A stretch of DNA of 64,000 bases from Desmodus rotundus. Taxonomy: Eukaryota > Chordata > Mammalia > Chiroptera > Phyllostomidae. Position numbers and translations under genes: made by a program. Within the stretch, counting starts at the first letter, position 1. The number at the start of each line of letters is the position of its first letter. Positions 1-9,426 of the stretch are shown in pieces. The stretch is from assembly GCF_022682495.2 (NCBI RefSeq), contig NC_071389.1, forward strand, positions 178,746,056-178,810,055. Direction: 5' to 3'. The notes beneath the pieces are model-generated. The model ran no database searches. It was not told the origin of the DNA and saw only the letters and a program-made list of their open reading frames with translations.

Positions 1-1689
1 TATGGAATCTTAGTATTTACCTATTAAATCACTTGGCTTTATTACTCAAGTCTATCATGATTTAATATCTCTTTGATTTTGAATAATTTCTTCCATATGA
101 TCTTCCAGGACATGCACAGGGCCTTAATGAACTTCACTTGTTTTTCAATTCATCTACTAACTTTATTAAAGTGAAAGCCATATTATTTCAGTTTAAATTT
201 TTGTGTAGCTATAACTTAGTATCTTAAATGATGTTATTATGTTGGGTGTTTATTGTGCTTGTCTTTCTCTTCCAGAGATTGTTTGGAGTCTTTGGCTTTT
301 TCTTCCTCCTCTGGCCTCTGACTCCCCTAAAATCAGTAGCTATTTTTAATTGTTTTGTCTTCATTTTATTTACTCTTGTGTTTGACAATAAGCTTTGGAG
401 GACTTTGAGAACCATTACACCTACGTGTGATGGAAAGCACACGTTTCTTTCTCTATGTGTCAATGGAATACCAGATGACAAGCTGTTAATTCTATGTTTC
501 ATGAAAAAAGGCACATGGTCCAGTATTTTCTCAGACGCAAAGGCTAGCATGCTCTATGATTTAGAATTACAGAGGACTGGTTCTACATGCCAGTCCAGTT
601 TGGATACTAATCCTCTGAGGCCAGAAAGACAAGTAAGTCCTCTTGAGACTACACAAGACTGGCACCACCTTTCCTATATGGAGTCCAACAATATCAAGAG
701 ACCAAGCCCTTTTCTTTTCTGGGAATCTCTTACCTAGCACAGAAATAAACAAATCCATTGCCCCTTCTTCTCATTGGAATCTAATGAGAATTTTGGACAT
801 ATACTGTAAATACCTTCAATGCTCTGTCTATGCTAGCTCCATTCAGGGGACGTATTTGATAATAGAAAGTGAAGAAAAAAGGAAGAATAAAAGTGCACTA
901 GAGTTGACTGAAATGTTGATTGATTGGTTTGGAATTAATTGTTATACATAAATCTCATTCTTCTCCCTTGGTTTTCTCTAAAAACTCCAATAAAATGTAG
1001 AAAGAGGGTTAAAGAAGGCATAGATTCATGATAAAAAAAAAAAAAGGAAGGAAACCAAAGAAATGAAATTTTGGAAGGTAGATTAGTAACTTTGTGGGCC
1101 CTTAGAAGCTGAAGCAAAGTCAGCATTGAGGAAACAAAAGAAGCAAACTAATTCTCATTTAAGAACCCCCAAAAGCTCCAGGAATTGATGATATCTGGTA
1201 CTTTCCATGTGGAAGTATAAGTGACCTGAAAACTGAAAATGTGCCTAAACATCCATGTAAGATACAAACAGGCTCCCTTCATCCTGTATTTTTCCTCCAC
1301 TCCATAAAACTGAGTTACCCTCTCTTATCCATTCTCATAGGAGACTGCTTGGGGCAGTGTATTGTAGGTTCATCTCCAGAGCAACTAGCCGGCCAAAGAC
1401 AGTGAAAAAAACCTACAAACACTGACAATGGAGTTTTTCAGTGAATTGCCCCAGTCCATGAAGGCTACATTTAAATAAGTCAATCACATATACACATGGG
1501 ACCAACAAAACTGAGTTGTTATCATACTCTTTAATGGGTCCAGGTAACCAAGGATCACCAGATATTTGAAGAAAGCTGACAACATGAAAGGCTGAGGAAA
1601 AAAATAAAACACAGATGAGCAACTTAGAAAAAGCAGAGCTAACACAATGAGGAAATTTCAAAATTTCTGTAAATACACTTCCTGGTGGA
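1..1689. other. No recognised gene; AT-rich non-coding DNA
   Basis: I see no C-type lectin exon, RNA gene or clear repeat here on either strand. A 169-codon open stretch runs on the plus strand at 228-737. It starts with a very hydrophobic, T-rich segment and has no recognisable domain, so I do not call it a gene. A minus-strand open stretch at 1413-1718 has a good polypyrimidine tract and AG, but what follows does not look like a lectin exon. Confidence 0.5.
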
Positions 1690-2000
1690 AGTGTAAATGT
1701 GGAAAATGGTTTTGACAATTTCTGATAAAGTTAAACATACTCCAATCAAATCTAGAATCCTACTCTTAGGTAGATAGTTACCTAATAAAATTTCTAAAAA
1801 ATATGCCTACAAAAAGACATGCACATAAAAGCAGCTTTATTTATACTAGCCCCCAATTGGAAGTAACTAAAATATCTACCTACAGGTGAATGGATAAATA
1901 TTGTGCTGTATCCATGCAAAGGATTACTACTCAGCAATAAAAAGGAATTAACTACTGATCTGCATGACATGGATGAATCTCAAAAACACTATGCTAAAGA
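1690..2000 (+). repeat. L1 ORF2 3' fragment, left half
   Basis: The sequence reads as the end of an old mammalian L1 ORF2 (sense): the 'tactactcagcaataaaaa' region followed by the 'aaaacactatgctaa' region. It is split by the HAL1 insertion at 2001 and resumes near 3576 with the typical L1 3' UTR. Confidence 0.7.
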
Positions 2001-3575
2001 GGACTTCCAGCCAAGATGGAGGCATAGGTAGGTATGCTTTGCTTCCTTGCACAACCAAAAGATGGACAACAATCAATTTAAAAACAAAACCAACCAGAAT
2101 TGCCAGAAAATCGAACTGCATGGAAATCTGACAACCAAGGAGTTAAAGAAGAAACATTCATCCAGAATGTGCCACAACAGTCTACGGCCACACCACCCTG
2201 AACGCGCCCGATCTCGTCAGAATGTGCCACAACACAGTGAAGTGGGTTGCCCTGCTATAGTGAATACTTAAAGCTCTGCCCCTTACAATGCAACAGGCAC
2301 ACCAATACAAAGAAATACGGCCCAAATGAAAGAACAGTTCAAAGCTCCAGAAATAGAACTAAGAGATGAGAAGATAGTCAACCTATCAGATGCAGAGTTC
2401 AAAACACTGGTAATTAGAATGATCACAGAAATGATTAAGTACAGCCATAAAATAAAGGAAGAAGTGAAGGCTACACAAAGTGAAATAAAGAAAAATATAC
2501 AGGAAACCAAGAGTGAAGGGAAGGAAGCCAGGACTCAAATCAATGATTTGGAACAAAAGGAAAAAATAAACATTCAACAGCAACAGAATGAAGAAACATG
2601 AATTCAAAAAAATGCGGAGAGGCTTAGGAACCTCTGGGAAAACTTTAACTGTTCCAACAAATTAATCATAGGGGTGCCAGAAGGAGAAAAGGAAGAGCAA
2701 GAAATTGAAAGCTTACTTGAAAATATAATGAAAGAAAACTTCCCCAATCTGGTGAAGGAAATAAACATGCAAGTCCAGTAAGCTCAGAGAACCAAAGAAG
2801 TTGGACCCAAGGAGGAACACATCAAGACACATCATAATTAAGTTATCCAAGATTAAAGATAAGGAGAGAATCTTAAAAGCAGCAAGAGAGAAGGAGACAG
2901 TTACCTACAAAGGAGTTCCCATAAGGCTATCAGCTGATTTCTCAAAAGAAACCTTACAGACAGAAGGAGGTGGAAAGAATTATTCAAAGTCATGAAAAGC
3001 AAGGACTGATATCCAAGATTACTCTATCCAACAAACTCATCATTTAGAATGAAAAGGCAGATAAAGTGCTTCCCAGGTAAGGTAAAGTTAAAGGAAGTCA
3101 TCATCACCAAACCCTTATTATATGAAATGTCAAAGGGACATATCTAAGAAAAAAAAAGAAGATCGAAGCTATGAACTGTAAAATGACAACAAACTCACAA
3201 CTATCAACAACTGAACCTAAAAAACAAAAACAAAAACAAACTGAGCAAACAACTAGAACAGGAACAGAATCACAGAAATGGAGATTAGATGGAGGGTTAT
3301 CAGTAGGGAGGGGGTGGAGTGAGAATGGGGGAAAAGGTACAGGGAATAAGAAGCAGAATTGGTAGAAAATAGACATGGGAAGGTTAAGAATAGTATAGGA
3401 AATGGAGAAGCTAAAGAACTTACATGCATGACCCATGGACATGACCTAAGGGTGGAGGAATGCTGAAGAGAGGGGTGGATGCAGGGTGCAGGGTTGAGGA
3501 GGATAAAGGGGAGAAAGAAAATGGGACAACTGTAATAGCATAATCAATAAAATATACTTGAAAATTTTTTTATTT
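2001..3575 (+). mobile_element. HAL1 (half-L1) retrotransposon, copy 1, decayed
   Basis: It begins with an L1-like 5' leader (ccaagatggaggcata) and carries a broken ORF1. The coiled-coil N-terminal part is open at 2326-2601, and the conserved C-terminal part around RHIIIKLSKIKDKERILKAA is open at 2801-2995, with stops and frame changes between. It ends in an AATAAA-like A/T tail with no ORF2. An ORF1-only element of this kind is HAL1, known as an active non-autonomous family in bats. It sits inside an older L1; tatgctaaaga at the left and tatgctaatga at the right are probable diverged target duplications. Unlike copy 2, it keeps the part of ORF1 after RHIII. Its leader contains the 5S rRNA fragment at 2180-2217. 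Confidence 0.75.
2163..2234 (+). ncRNA. 5S rRNA 5'-fragment retroinsertion with 17-bp flanking repeats
   Basis: Positions 2180-2217 match the first 38 nt of vertebrate 5S rRNA (GTCTACGGCC, then CACCACCCTGAACGCGCC), starting at base +1 with about one mismatch. The fragment is flanked by perfect 17-bp direct repeats CAGAATGTGCCACAACA at 2163-2179 and 2218-2234. There is no A tail, and the internal promoter boxes of 5S (beyond nt 50) are missing. This is a dead, tailless retropseudogene inserted into the HAL1 leader. The 5S match is from my knowledge of the gene; the direct repeats are visible in the sequence. Confidence 0.85.
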
Positions 3576-3890
3576 ATGCTAATGAAGGAAGATAGTCATC
3601 AAGAGTATATGTTATTCAAACTCATTTTGATTAAATTCTAGACCAGGCAGAATAGTCCAGTATGACAGAAAACAGGTCAGTGATTATCTGCAGCTAAGAT
3701 TGTTGATAATGTGGTGAGGATAACTTGGAAGTCACACAAGTGTCTTTTGAAGGTGACAAATGTATTGTGTATATTAATTTTGGTGGTATGTAGATATATA
3801 TTTGTTAATTATGATAAACTATACAGTAAATGTAAGAATATTATTTTGTATTTAAATTATACTTCAATAAGGTTGACTTGAAAATATAAT
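3576..3890 (+). repeat. L1 3' UTR, right half of interrupted L1
   Basis: It resumes the L1 broken at 2000: 'attctagaccaggcagaatag', then 'gacagaaaacaggtcagtg', then the terminal 'tacttcaataaggttgactt'. Orientation is sense. The original element spans about 1690-3890 minus the HAL1. Confidence 0.7.
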
Positions 3891-4352
3891 TTTAAAAAAC
3901 CGTCAGAGAAATAAGATTTTTCTATACACATAATAATAGAATGTTATAAAAAGCCTTTAGAAAACAAGAATTTGTTGAAATAAAATAATACTAAGAACAT
4001 ATTTTCTGATAGGAAAATTAAAAGACAATTTAAGAAAAATCACCCATAAAATATGAGAAAATGATATAATCATAAAAATTGGGAGGTTTAATGTTATAAA
4101 AATAAGAAAAATCCAGAAAAGGATATGAAAACTCTGGGGGTAGATGGAGAAAATAATAAAAAAAAGAGACCGTTTCCCATAAAGAGCATGGGTTTATCAC
4201 CTTGTGTTTACCCTTTTTACTTCATTTCTCAAAATTTTTCTATCTTTCATTTTTAAAAGTAATCTCTAATTTTTATGCCACAACTTCTCACATAATGTCC
4301 TTTTTAAATTTCTTCTTGACCCAGTGGCTCTATTTGCTCCAACAGTGCTTAC
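3891..4352. other. AT-rich intergenic/intronic DNA, nothing recognised
   Basis: A/T-rich sequence downstream (minus-strand sense) of the second exon of the ITIM receptor fragment. If that gene is real, this is the start of its intron 2. No transmembrane or lectin exon is visible. Confidence 0.5.
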
Positions 4353-5821
4353 CGTTCATGGCTGTGCTCTCTGCCACCTCAGTTGTGCTCTCAGCTGCCT
4401 CGGGTCTGTTTTCGGCTACACCATCCAGCTCCAGTTCTGGCACTTCATGATTATATTTACAGGGAGAAAAATGTAAAAGTATTTAAAAAATTAAAAATAA
4501 AAAAAATCACTCTTTGCTGTAGTCCTCTTTTTACTTTCTAACTGTTCAGATATCCCCACTATTTTTGACTTGATTTTGATAACAGATATTTTTCTTCATA
4601 CACAAACTCTTTGTGACCCTTTACAAAACTGAAATTCGAGCAACCTACCCAGATGTATGTAAAACAATAAAAATATTATGAAAAATTTAATAACAGTTGT
4701 TTAATATTGGCAAATATGTGACTGAACATAAATTGCTTCTCCAGTTTTGCAACCTCCTGAGATCAGTTGCTTACGATATTAATTGGATGGTGACGATGTA
4801 ATACCCCTACACATACAGTTCCCTCATCAAACATCATAGAAAAGATGACTCTGTTTGGGAAATTTGTCTCTAAAACATAATCTACTAACCCGATGCCTAA
4901 AATTCTATAATCACATTTGTTTATATGGACTGCTTTTTCTTCATCATTTGAATATGAAATACTTTGGGGGTAAATAAGCAAATTAAAAATTCCACATATT
5001 TACAGAAGATATAATTTTATATTAAAAACAAAAGGACTTAAAACATACAAAAATATTAAAATAGGTAAATAAAAAATTATAAAGAAGAAAAATAATCTTA
5101 GGAATGCACATGGAACCGTATATCCCATCGCAATAACGACATTTCAGTAAACATGATTTTGATGTTTTCGAAAGTTATCTTCCTACTGCTTCAATGTTAT
5201 ATCTAACTTTCTAGGGATTGAATTGCTGAATACAACAGACTGCAATTATGTGGACTGGAATTATATTATGTTGAAATAAGGAACCTTCAGTCTAGTCCAT
5301 CTCAGAAAGAAAGAAATGTTTACATCTGTGAGTAGAGTGTGATGGCCCTTTGAATCCCATAGAATATGTCTATTTAATATCTTTTAGCAGTTACATAAAA
5401 ATCCTGGAGAATTATTTTCATGCTATTGCTGTTTTTCCTTCCCCTAATAGCCTATAATCTCTAAAAAATATAAGAAATGCTATTGCGGTAACACCAGGAA
5501 TCTGCATTTCCAGAAGCTTAGACTACAGTCTTCTTTTATACTCCATAACGATCTTACAAACTAAACAAGATAGATGAATTTAGGGTCTGGCATAGCGACT
5601 TTACTATGAACTAGCATTCCATAACTGAATCTTAGAAGAGTCTAACAGCCTTGAGCTGAAGCCAGAAGAACCCACTGGTAGAATAGCTGAATGGTCTTTG
5701 GTCTGTCTGATCCTGCATAGAGGACCTTACCTGTTCTCTTGAGGCTGCCGCTTTCCTGGAGTTTCTTTGACTTAGAAGGACTTGGAAATTGGAGAGTCGC
5801 ATAGGTCACTTCCTCAGACAT
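4353..5821 (-). CDS. ITIM-bearing C-type lectin-like receptor, exons 1-2 only (CLEC12-like, partial)
   Basis: Exon 1 is complement(5731-5821): 30 codons plus one base, beginning [12 protein letters not shown], with a GT donor (gtaagg). Its length (91 nt), phase and first seven residues equal those of CLEC12A exon 1 in this window, and VTYATL is an ITIM. Exon 2 is complement(4353-4442, possibly to about 4452) and reads in phase as an acidic cytoplasmic segment (VPELELDGVAEN, then ending TAMN) with an intact gtaagc donor. Its acceptor is poor: the pyrimidine tract ends in GTAAAT where an AG would be expected, and the first usable AG is at 4444-4443. No transmembrane or lectin exon follows before the left edge. 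Human CLEC12B also begins [10 protein letters not shown], but I cannot match exon 2 to it. This may be a partial gene running off the window, or a pseudogene. Confidence 0.6.
4763..4981 (-). other. Unassigned 72-codon open stretch within intron 1 of the ITIM receptor fragment
   Basis: An open minus-strand stretch with fairly protein-like composition (for example SMMFDEGTVCVGVLH). It lies between the two exons of the receptor fragment but has no WIGL, CxxxW or other lectin landmarks and no clear splice sites. I do not recognise it; it could be an old retrocopy remnant or chance. Confidence 0.2.
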
Positions 5822-6839
5822 TACTGAACAAAGAAAGCACAATTCGACCACTCTGTGCGTGGGGCTATCACTCTGAAATTGTTCTTGCTGTTGTTGGGTG
5901 ATTCGTGCACACAGGGACTAAGTTGAGTGAACTGCCTTTGTAAAAACCAAGCAAAAAATAGTGTCAAAAACAGAACTGTTACTTCTGCACATGTCTTATC
6001 TCCCTTTTCTAACTTCCTCCAGTAAAGCATCAAGTTGAAGAAATGGTCTTAAGAGAAAAATGTGCGTTTTAAACATAAATATTTCTTTTTAACTTGTGGA
6101 AAAACCATACGGATATCTAGACTTGAGACTACCCCGTGAAAATGTAAATTCAAGTATATTTATTCCTGCATATATGAAGTTGTTAATCACATTGTGCCTG
6201 TGAAAACACTGTTATAATTGCATGTGGTACTTAACCCACTACTAACTCCCAGAAAACCACAGGTGAGTTAATTCTCAACAAAATGTTTTTCTTTTCCTTT
6301 TTTACTTCCTATTTTTCTGGATTAAAGAGAATCCTGAGAAGTTAAAACAGTGTTAATGGACAAGAAAAAAAGGTTCATATACTTTAAAGTGGTAGTTCTT
6401 TCTTTAGAGTACACCCATCAAGATAGGATCTCAATTCTAATATTTGAATTTTGGGAGGAAAGTAGTACATATGTTTATATTGACCTATTTTAAAGACTGC
6501 AGAGTTGAGATTCAGGGACGCCCAGCGCCCTGCTTGCGATCCAGCACAAGATTGGTCAGTGGACCGCGTGCTCACTGTGTCCTGACTATCTGGCATAGTG
6601 ACCACCATGTGACACATCTTCAATTGGTATCTCTAAATGGATAAATTATTAATTCATGAATAAATAATCACAGTATTGCTCAGTGCAAAGAAACTGTTAA
6701 ATATTCTTATTAATAAAGACACCTGTATTGACTTTCAAGAAAGATTGAGCATTGTGCAGTAAGCTTACAGAGGAAAATCGCAAGTAACCAATCTAACCTT
6801 ACACACACAGGAACTAGAAAAAGGAAAACAAACAGGGCA
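5822..6839. other. Putative 5' flank of the ITIM receptor fragment; no gene seen
   Basis: Sequence upstream (minus sense) of the [10 protein letters not shown] exon. An open stretch in another frame continues to 6033 but has no domain and is probably 5' UTR or flank. A short GC-richer patch at about 6500-6620 was not identified. Confidence 0.4.
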
Positions 6840-7026
6840 TGAAGTGAGTAAAAGGAAGGAAATGATAAAGATCAGAGCAGAAAGAAATTAAGTTGAGTCT
6901 AAAAAACAATAAAGAAGATCAATTAAACCAAGAGCTTGTTCTTTAAAAGGATAAACAAAATTGGTAATATTTTAACTAGGCACATCAAGAAAAAGAAGAT
7001 GAAGAGCCTAACCAAATAAAATGAGA
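6840..7026 (+). repeat. L1 ORF2 fragment
   Basis: A short stretch of L1 ORF2-like sequence in sense orientation ('agatcagagcagaaagaaatta', 'aagagcttgttctttaaaaggataaacaaaattg'), just before the L1 5' UTR fragment that starts at about 7027. Confidence 0.6.
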
Positions 7027-8440
7027 AAAATCCAAGATGGAGGTGGAGTAGGTGGAAGTTACACTCACTTCCTCCCAAGGCCCATCTGAAATTGCAGCTG
7101 AAACATAGAGCAAGTAACCCGAATAACCAACTGAAGACTAGCTCAGGAGAAGTCTTATAACCAAGGATTTCCAAAAGAAGCCACACCGACACTACTAAGA
7201 AGGGCAGAGATGTGCAAAGGGCTAGTCCTGCTCCCACGGGCAGCGGCTGAGATTCCTGAGGGATATCTCAGCAGCAAAGGTTTCCCCTGGTAAGTGTGAG
7301 GTCTCAACTCCAATCTGGGCCCCTCAGCTGGGAGCATCAGAGCCTGGAACAGGCACTCACATAACATCTGGCTGTGCAAATTGTTGGATTCTGTCCAAGA
7401 GGGAGAGATGTGAGTTTGCTAGAGAAAAAGGCAAAAGGCCAGAGCACAAAATCTTGTTCACAGCCATGCATCCTGGACCCTGGAGGAAGGAGGGCCGAAC
7501 AAACTAGTCACAGGAGGAGAGACGGGGGTTTGTGGCTTTGTGGAGAAAGGTTAAGGGACAGCCACCAAAATCCCTGTGATGAGTCACTGTCCTGACCTGC
7601 AGACACCCTTTCTTGGGTGGGGCGCTACCTGCTATAGGGCATCATCCTGGGGGAAAGCAATAGCCCCACCCTCTAAATTCCCTCTCATCCCACCCTGCAG
7701 AGCTTGCGCCCTGCTGAGAAGTCAGCTGCCTGGGTGGGGTGTAGAGGTCTGGGAAACTTCAGGGTGTGTCAGTGACTGAGCTGTGTGGTTTTGGGGTGAG
7801 GGGCCATCACCTCACTTTCCCATAAACCTGACTGGCACCTTCCCCTCATGGGAGATTCACTAGCCCAAGTATCCCAGTGGCCCCTCCATGCCAAGATCTA
7901 GACAGAACCTGGGACAGACTAAGTTGTGTAGCTCTGGCACAGGGGCCATCTCCCCTACCTTCCCCCAAGCCAAACCAGCACTGCCCACTGATTCACTAGC
8001 CCTATCCTCCCAAATCCTGGCAGCCCTGCCCTCCTGAGATCAGGCTCCTGACAAAATGTGGAACAGACTGAGTTCTGTGGTTTTAGGACAGGGACCATTT
8101 TTCCTTTGCATGCCCAACCAGTGCAGAGCCCTCCCTTCATAGGATCATATTTTGGTCTGTTTGGGCCTGATAAGCTCTGCTGGCCTGACCTTGATGACTC
8201 CCTAAGGCCCTACCCCACCACAAAAGTGTGGGAGCACTCGACGGGTAGCAGCTAGATATGGTATCCCTGGGACATCTGAGGAGCGGACTCAAACCAAGCA
8301 CCCGCACTGAGCATGAATCTGTATCAATCTAGTGATGCACGCCCTTACTTGGTGACTCACTGAGAACATACATCATGCAGAGCAAGTACTGACGAAGGCT
8401 CTTTCAGTAACTGAACCTAACAGGAGACTGACAGGTAGAG
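7027..8440 (+). repeat. L1 5' UTR fragment with internal tandem repeats
   Basis: It opens with 'atccaagatggaggtggagtagg', the same leader as the full-length L1 at 18222, and follows it through the 'gagggatatctcagcagc' region. No ORF1 follows, so only the 5' UTR is present. From about 7770 to 8270 there are three imperfect repeats of roughly 130-140 bp, each beginning near 'actgagct/ctaagttg/ctgagttc', then 'tgtggttttgg...ggccatc' and a C-rich stretch. The right boundary is approximate. Confidence 0.65.
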
Positions 8441-8989
8441 ACAAGCAGAGGAGGTTCTCAAAGTGTTTTAGGAATTTTGCTTACCTTCCCCCAGGCCTGG
8501 TGCTGGTAAAAGCCAGCTTTTGAAGTGCAAATAGCTTTGCATTTCAAAATGCAGTATTTCGAAACTTGGGTCATTCATTCCCAAGTAAAAATATGTGCAT
8601 TTACAACATTGGGGTTACGATGAAATGCCTTAGAAATTCTCCCACAAGAATACAGCAGTCTTTGCAGGACTGCACCAGCGCACCTGTGGGGAGACCTGCG
8701 GCCACCGTGAGCTGGCAGGCTAAGAAGCCAGCAAGATGAGCTGGGTGTGGAGAAGGGGAGATGATAACCTGAGGCTTACCAGGCACTTCAGCTTTCACCC
8801 GTCCTACTCTTTGACTAGAGCAACCTGTTGAAAATAATGATCTCTGCTTCAGTGTTGCCTTCTAGTTATTCTTCGAGTTCCCTTCACTGTCTAATTCTCA
8901 CCAGTACCTAAAGAGGTCAGCGGGTTCTGGGAAAAGTGTTTCCTGGACTTAAGAATACTGATGATAGTTTGACCACAGAAAATCCAGTG
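8441..8989. other. No recognised feature
   Basis: Unique-looking non-coding sequence with short open frames only; no repeat or exon recognised. Confidence 0.4.
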
Positions 8990-9426
8990 CATTACACATT
9001 TTGCTAACTTTTAGTATTGCCAGACTAATTTTACTCATTCTGGAGAGTACCCCACTATATTTTTATTTTAAATTATTTTCTGGTTAACAGTTATATTGAG
9101 CAACTTTTATATGTATTTAGGCTCTTTGAATATCCTTTTTGATAAGTACCTCTTTAAGTCTTTCTGCCCATTTTTAATTAGAGTGATTTTTAATTATTCA
9201 TTTATAGGAGTTAATTACATCTTTATTTTGAGCCCTATATAAATGTGGATATGTATATGTTATATTAATACAAAATTCAGCACATATCAAAAAATTCAGC
9301 ACATGTCTTTTTCAAGGCTCTGACTTGCATTTTCATTCCCTAGTACTGTTCTTATTTATAAAATCTAATTTTTCTATCTTTTTCATTTTTAGTGTTTATT
9401 TAGTCCTGTTAAAAAAATCTTGTTCC
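8990..9426 (-). repeat. Old L1 fragment (antisense), left part
   Basis: Reads as antisense L1 ORF2 ('tatttaggctctttgaatatcc', 'aagtctttctgcccattttt'). It is interrupted by HAL1 copy 2 and resumes at 11295 with 'ctttccatttagttgatgttttctttagctgtgaagaagct'. Confidence 0.55.

Noticed and set aside
1413..1718. Possible terminal lectin exon of the ITIM receptor (good minus-strand acceptor near 1590)
   Set aside because: The downstream translation has no conserved Cys spacing or ICEK/ICSK-type ending.
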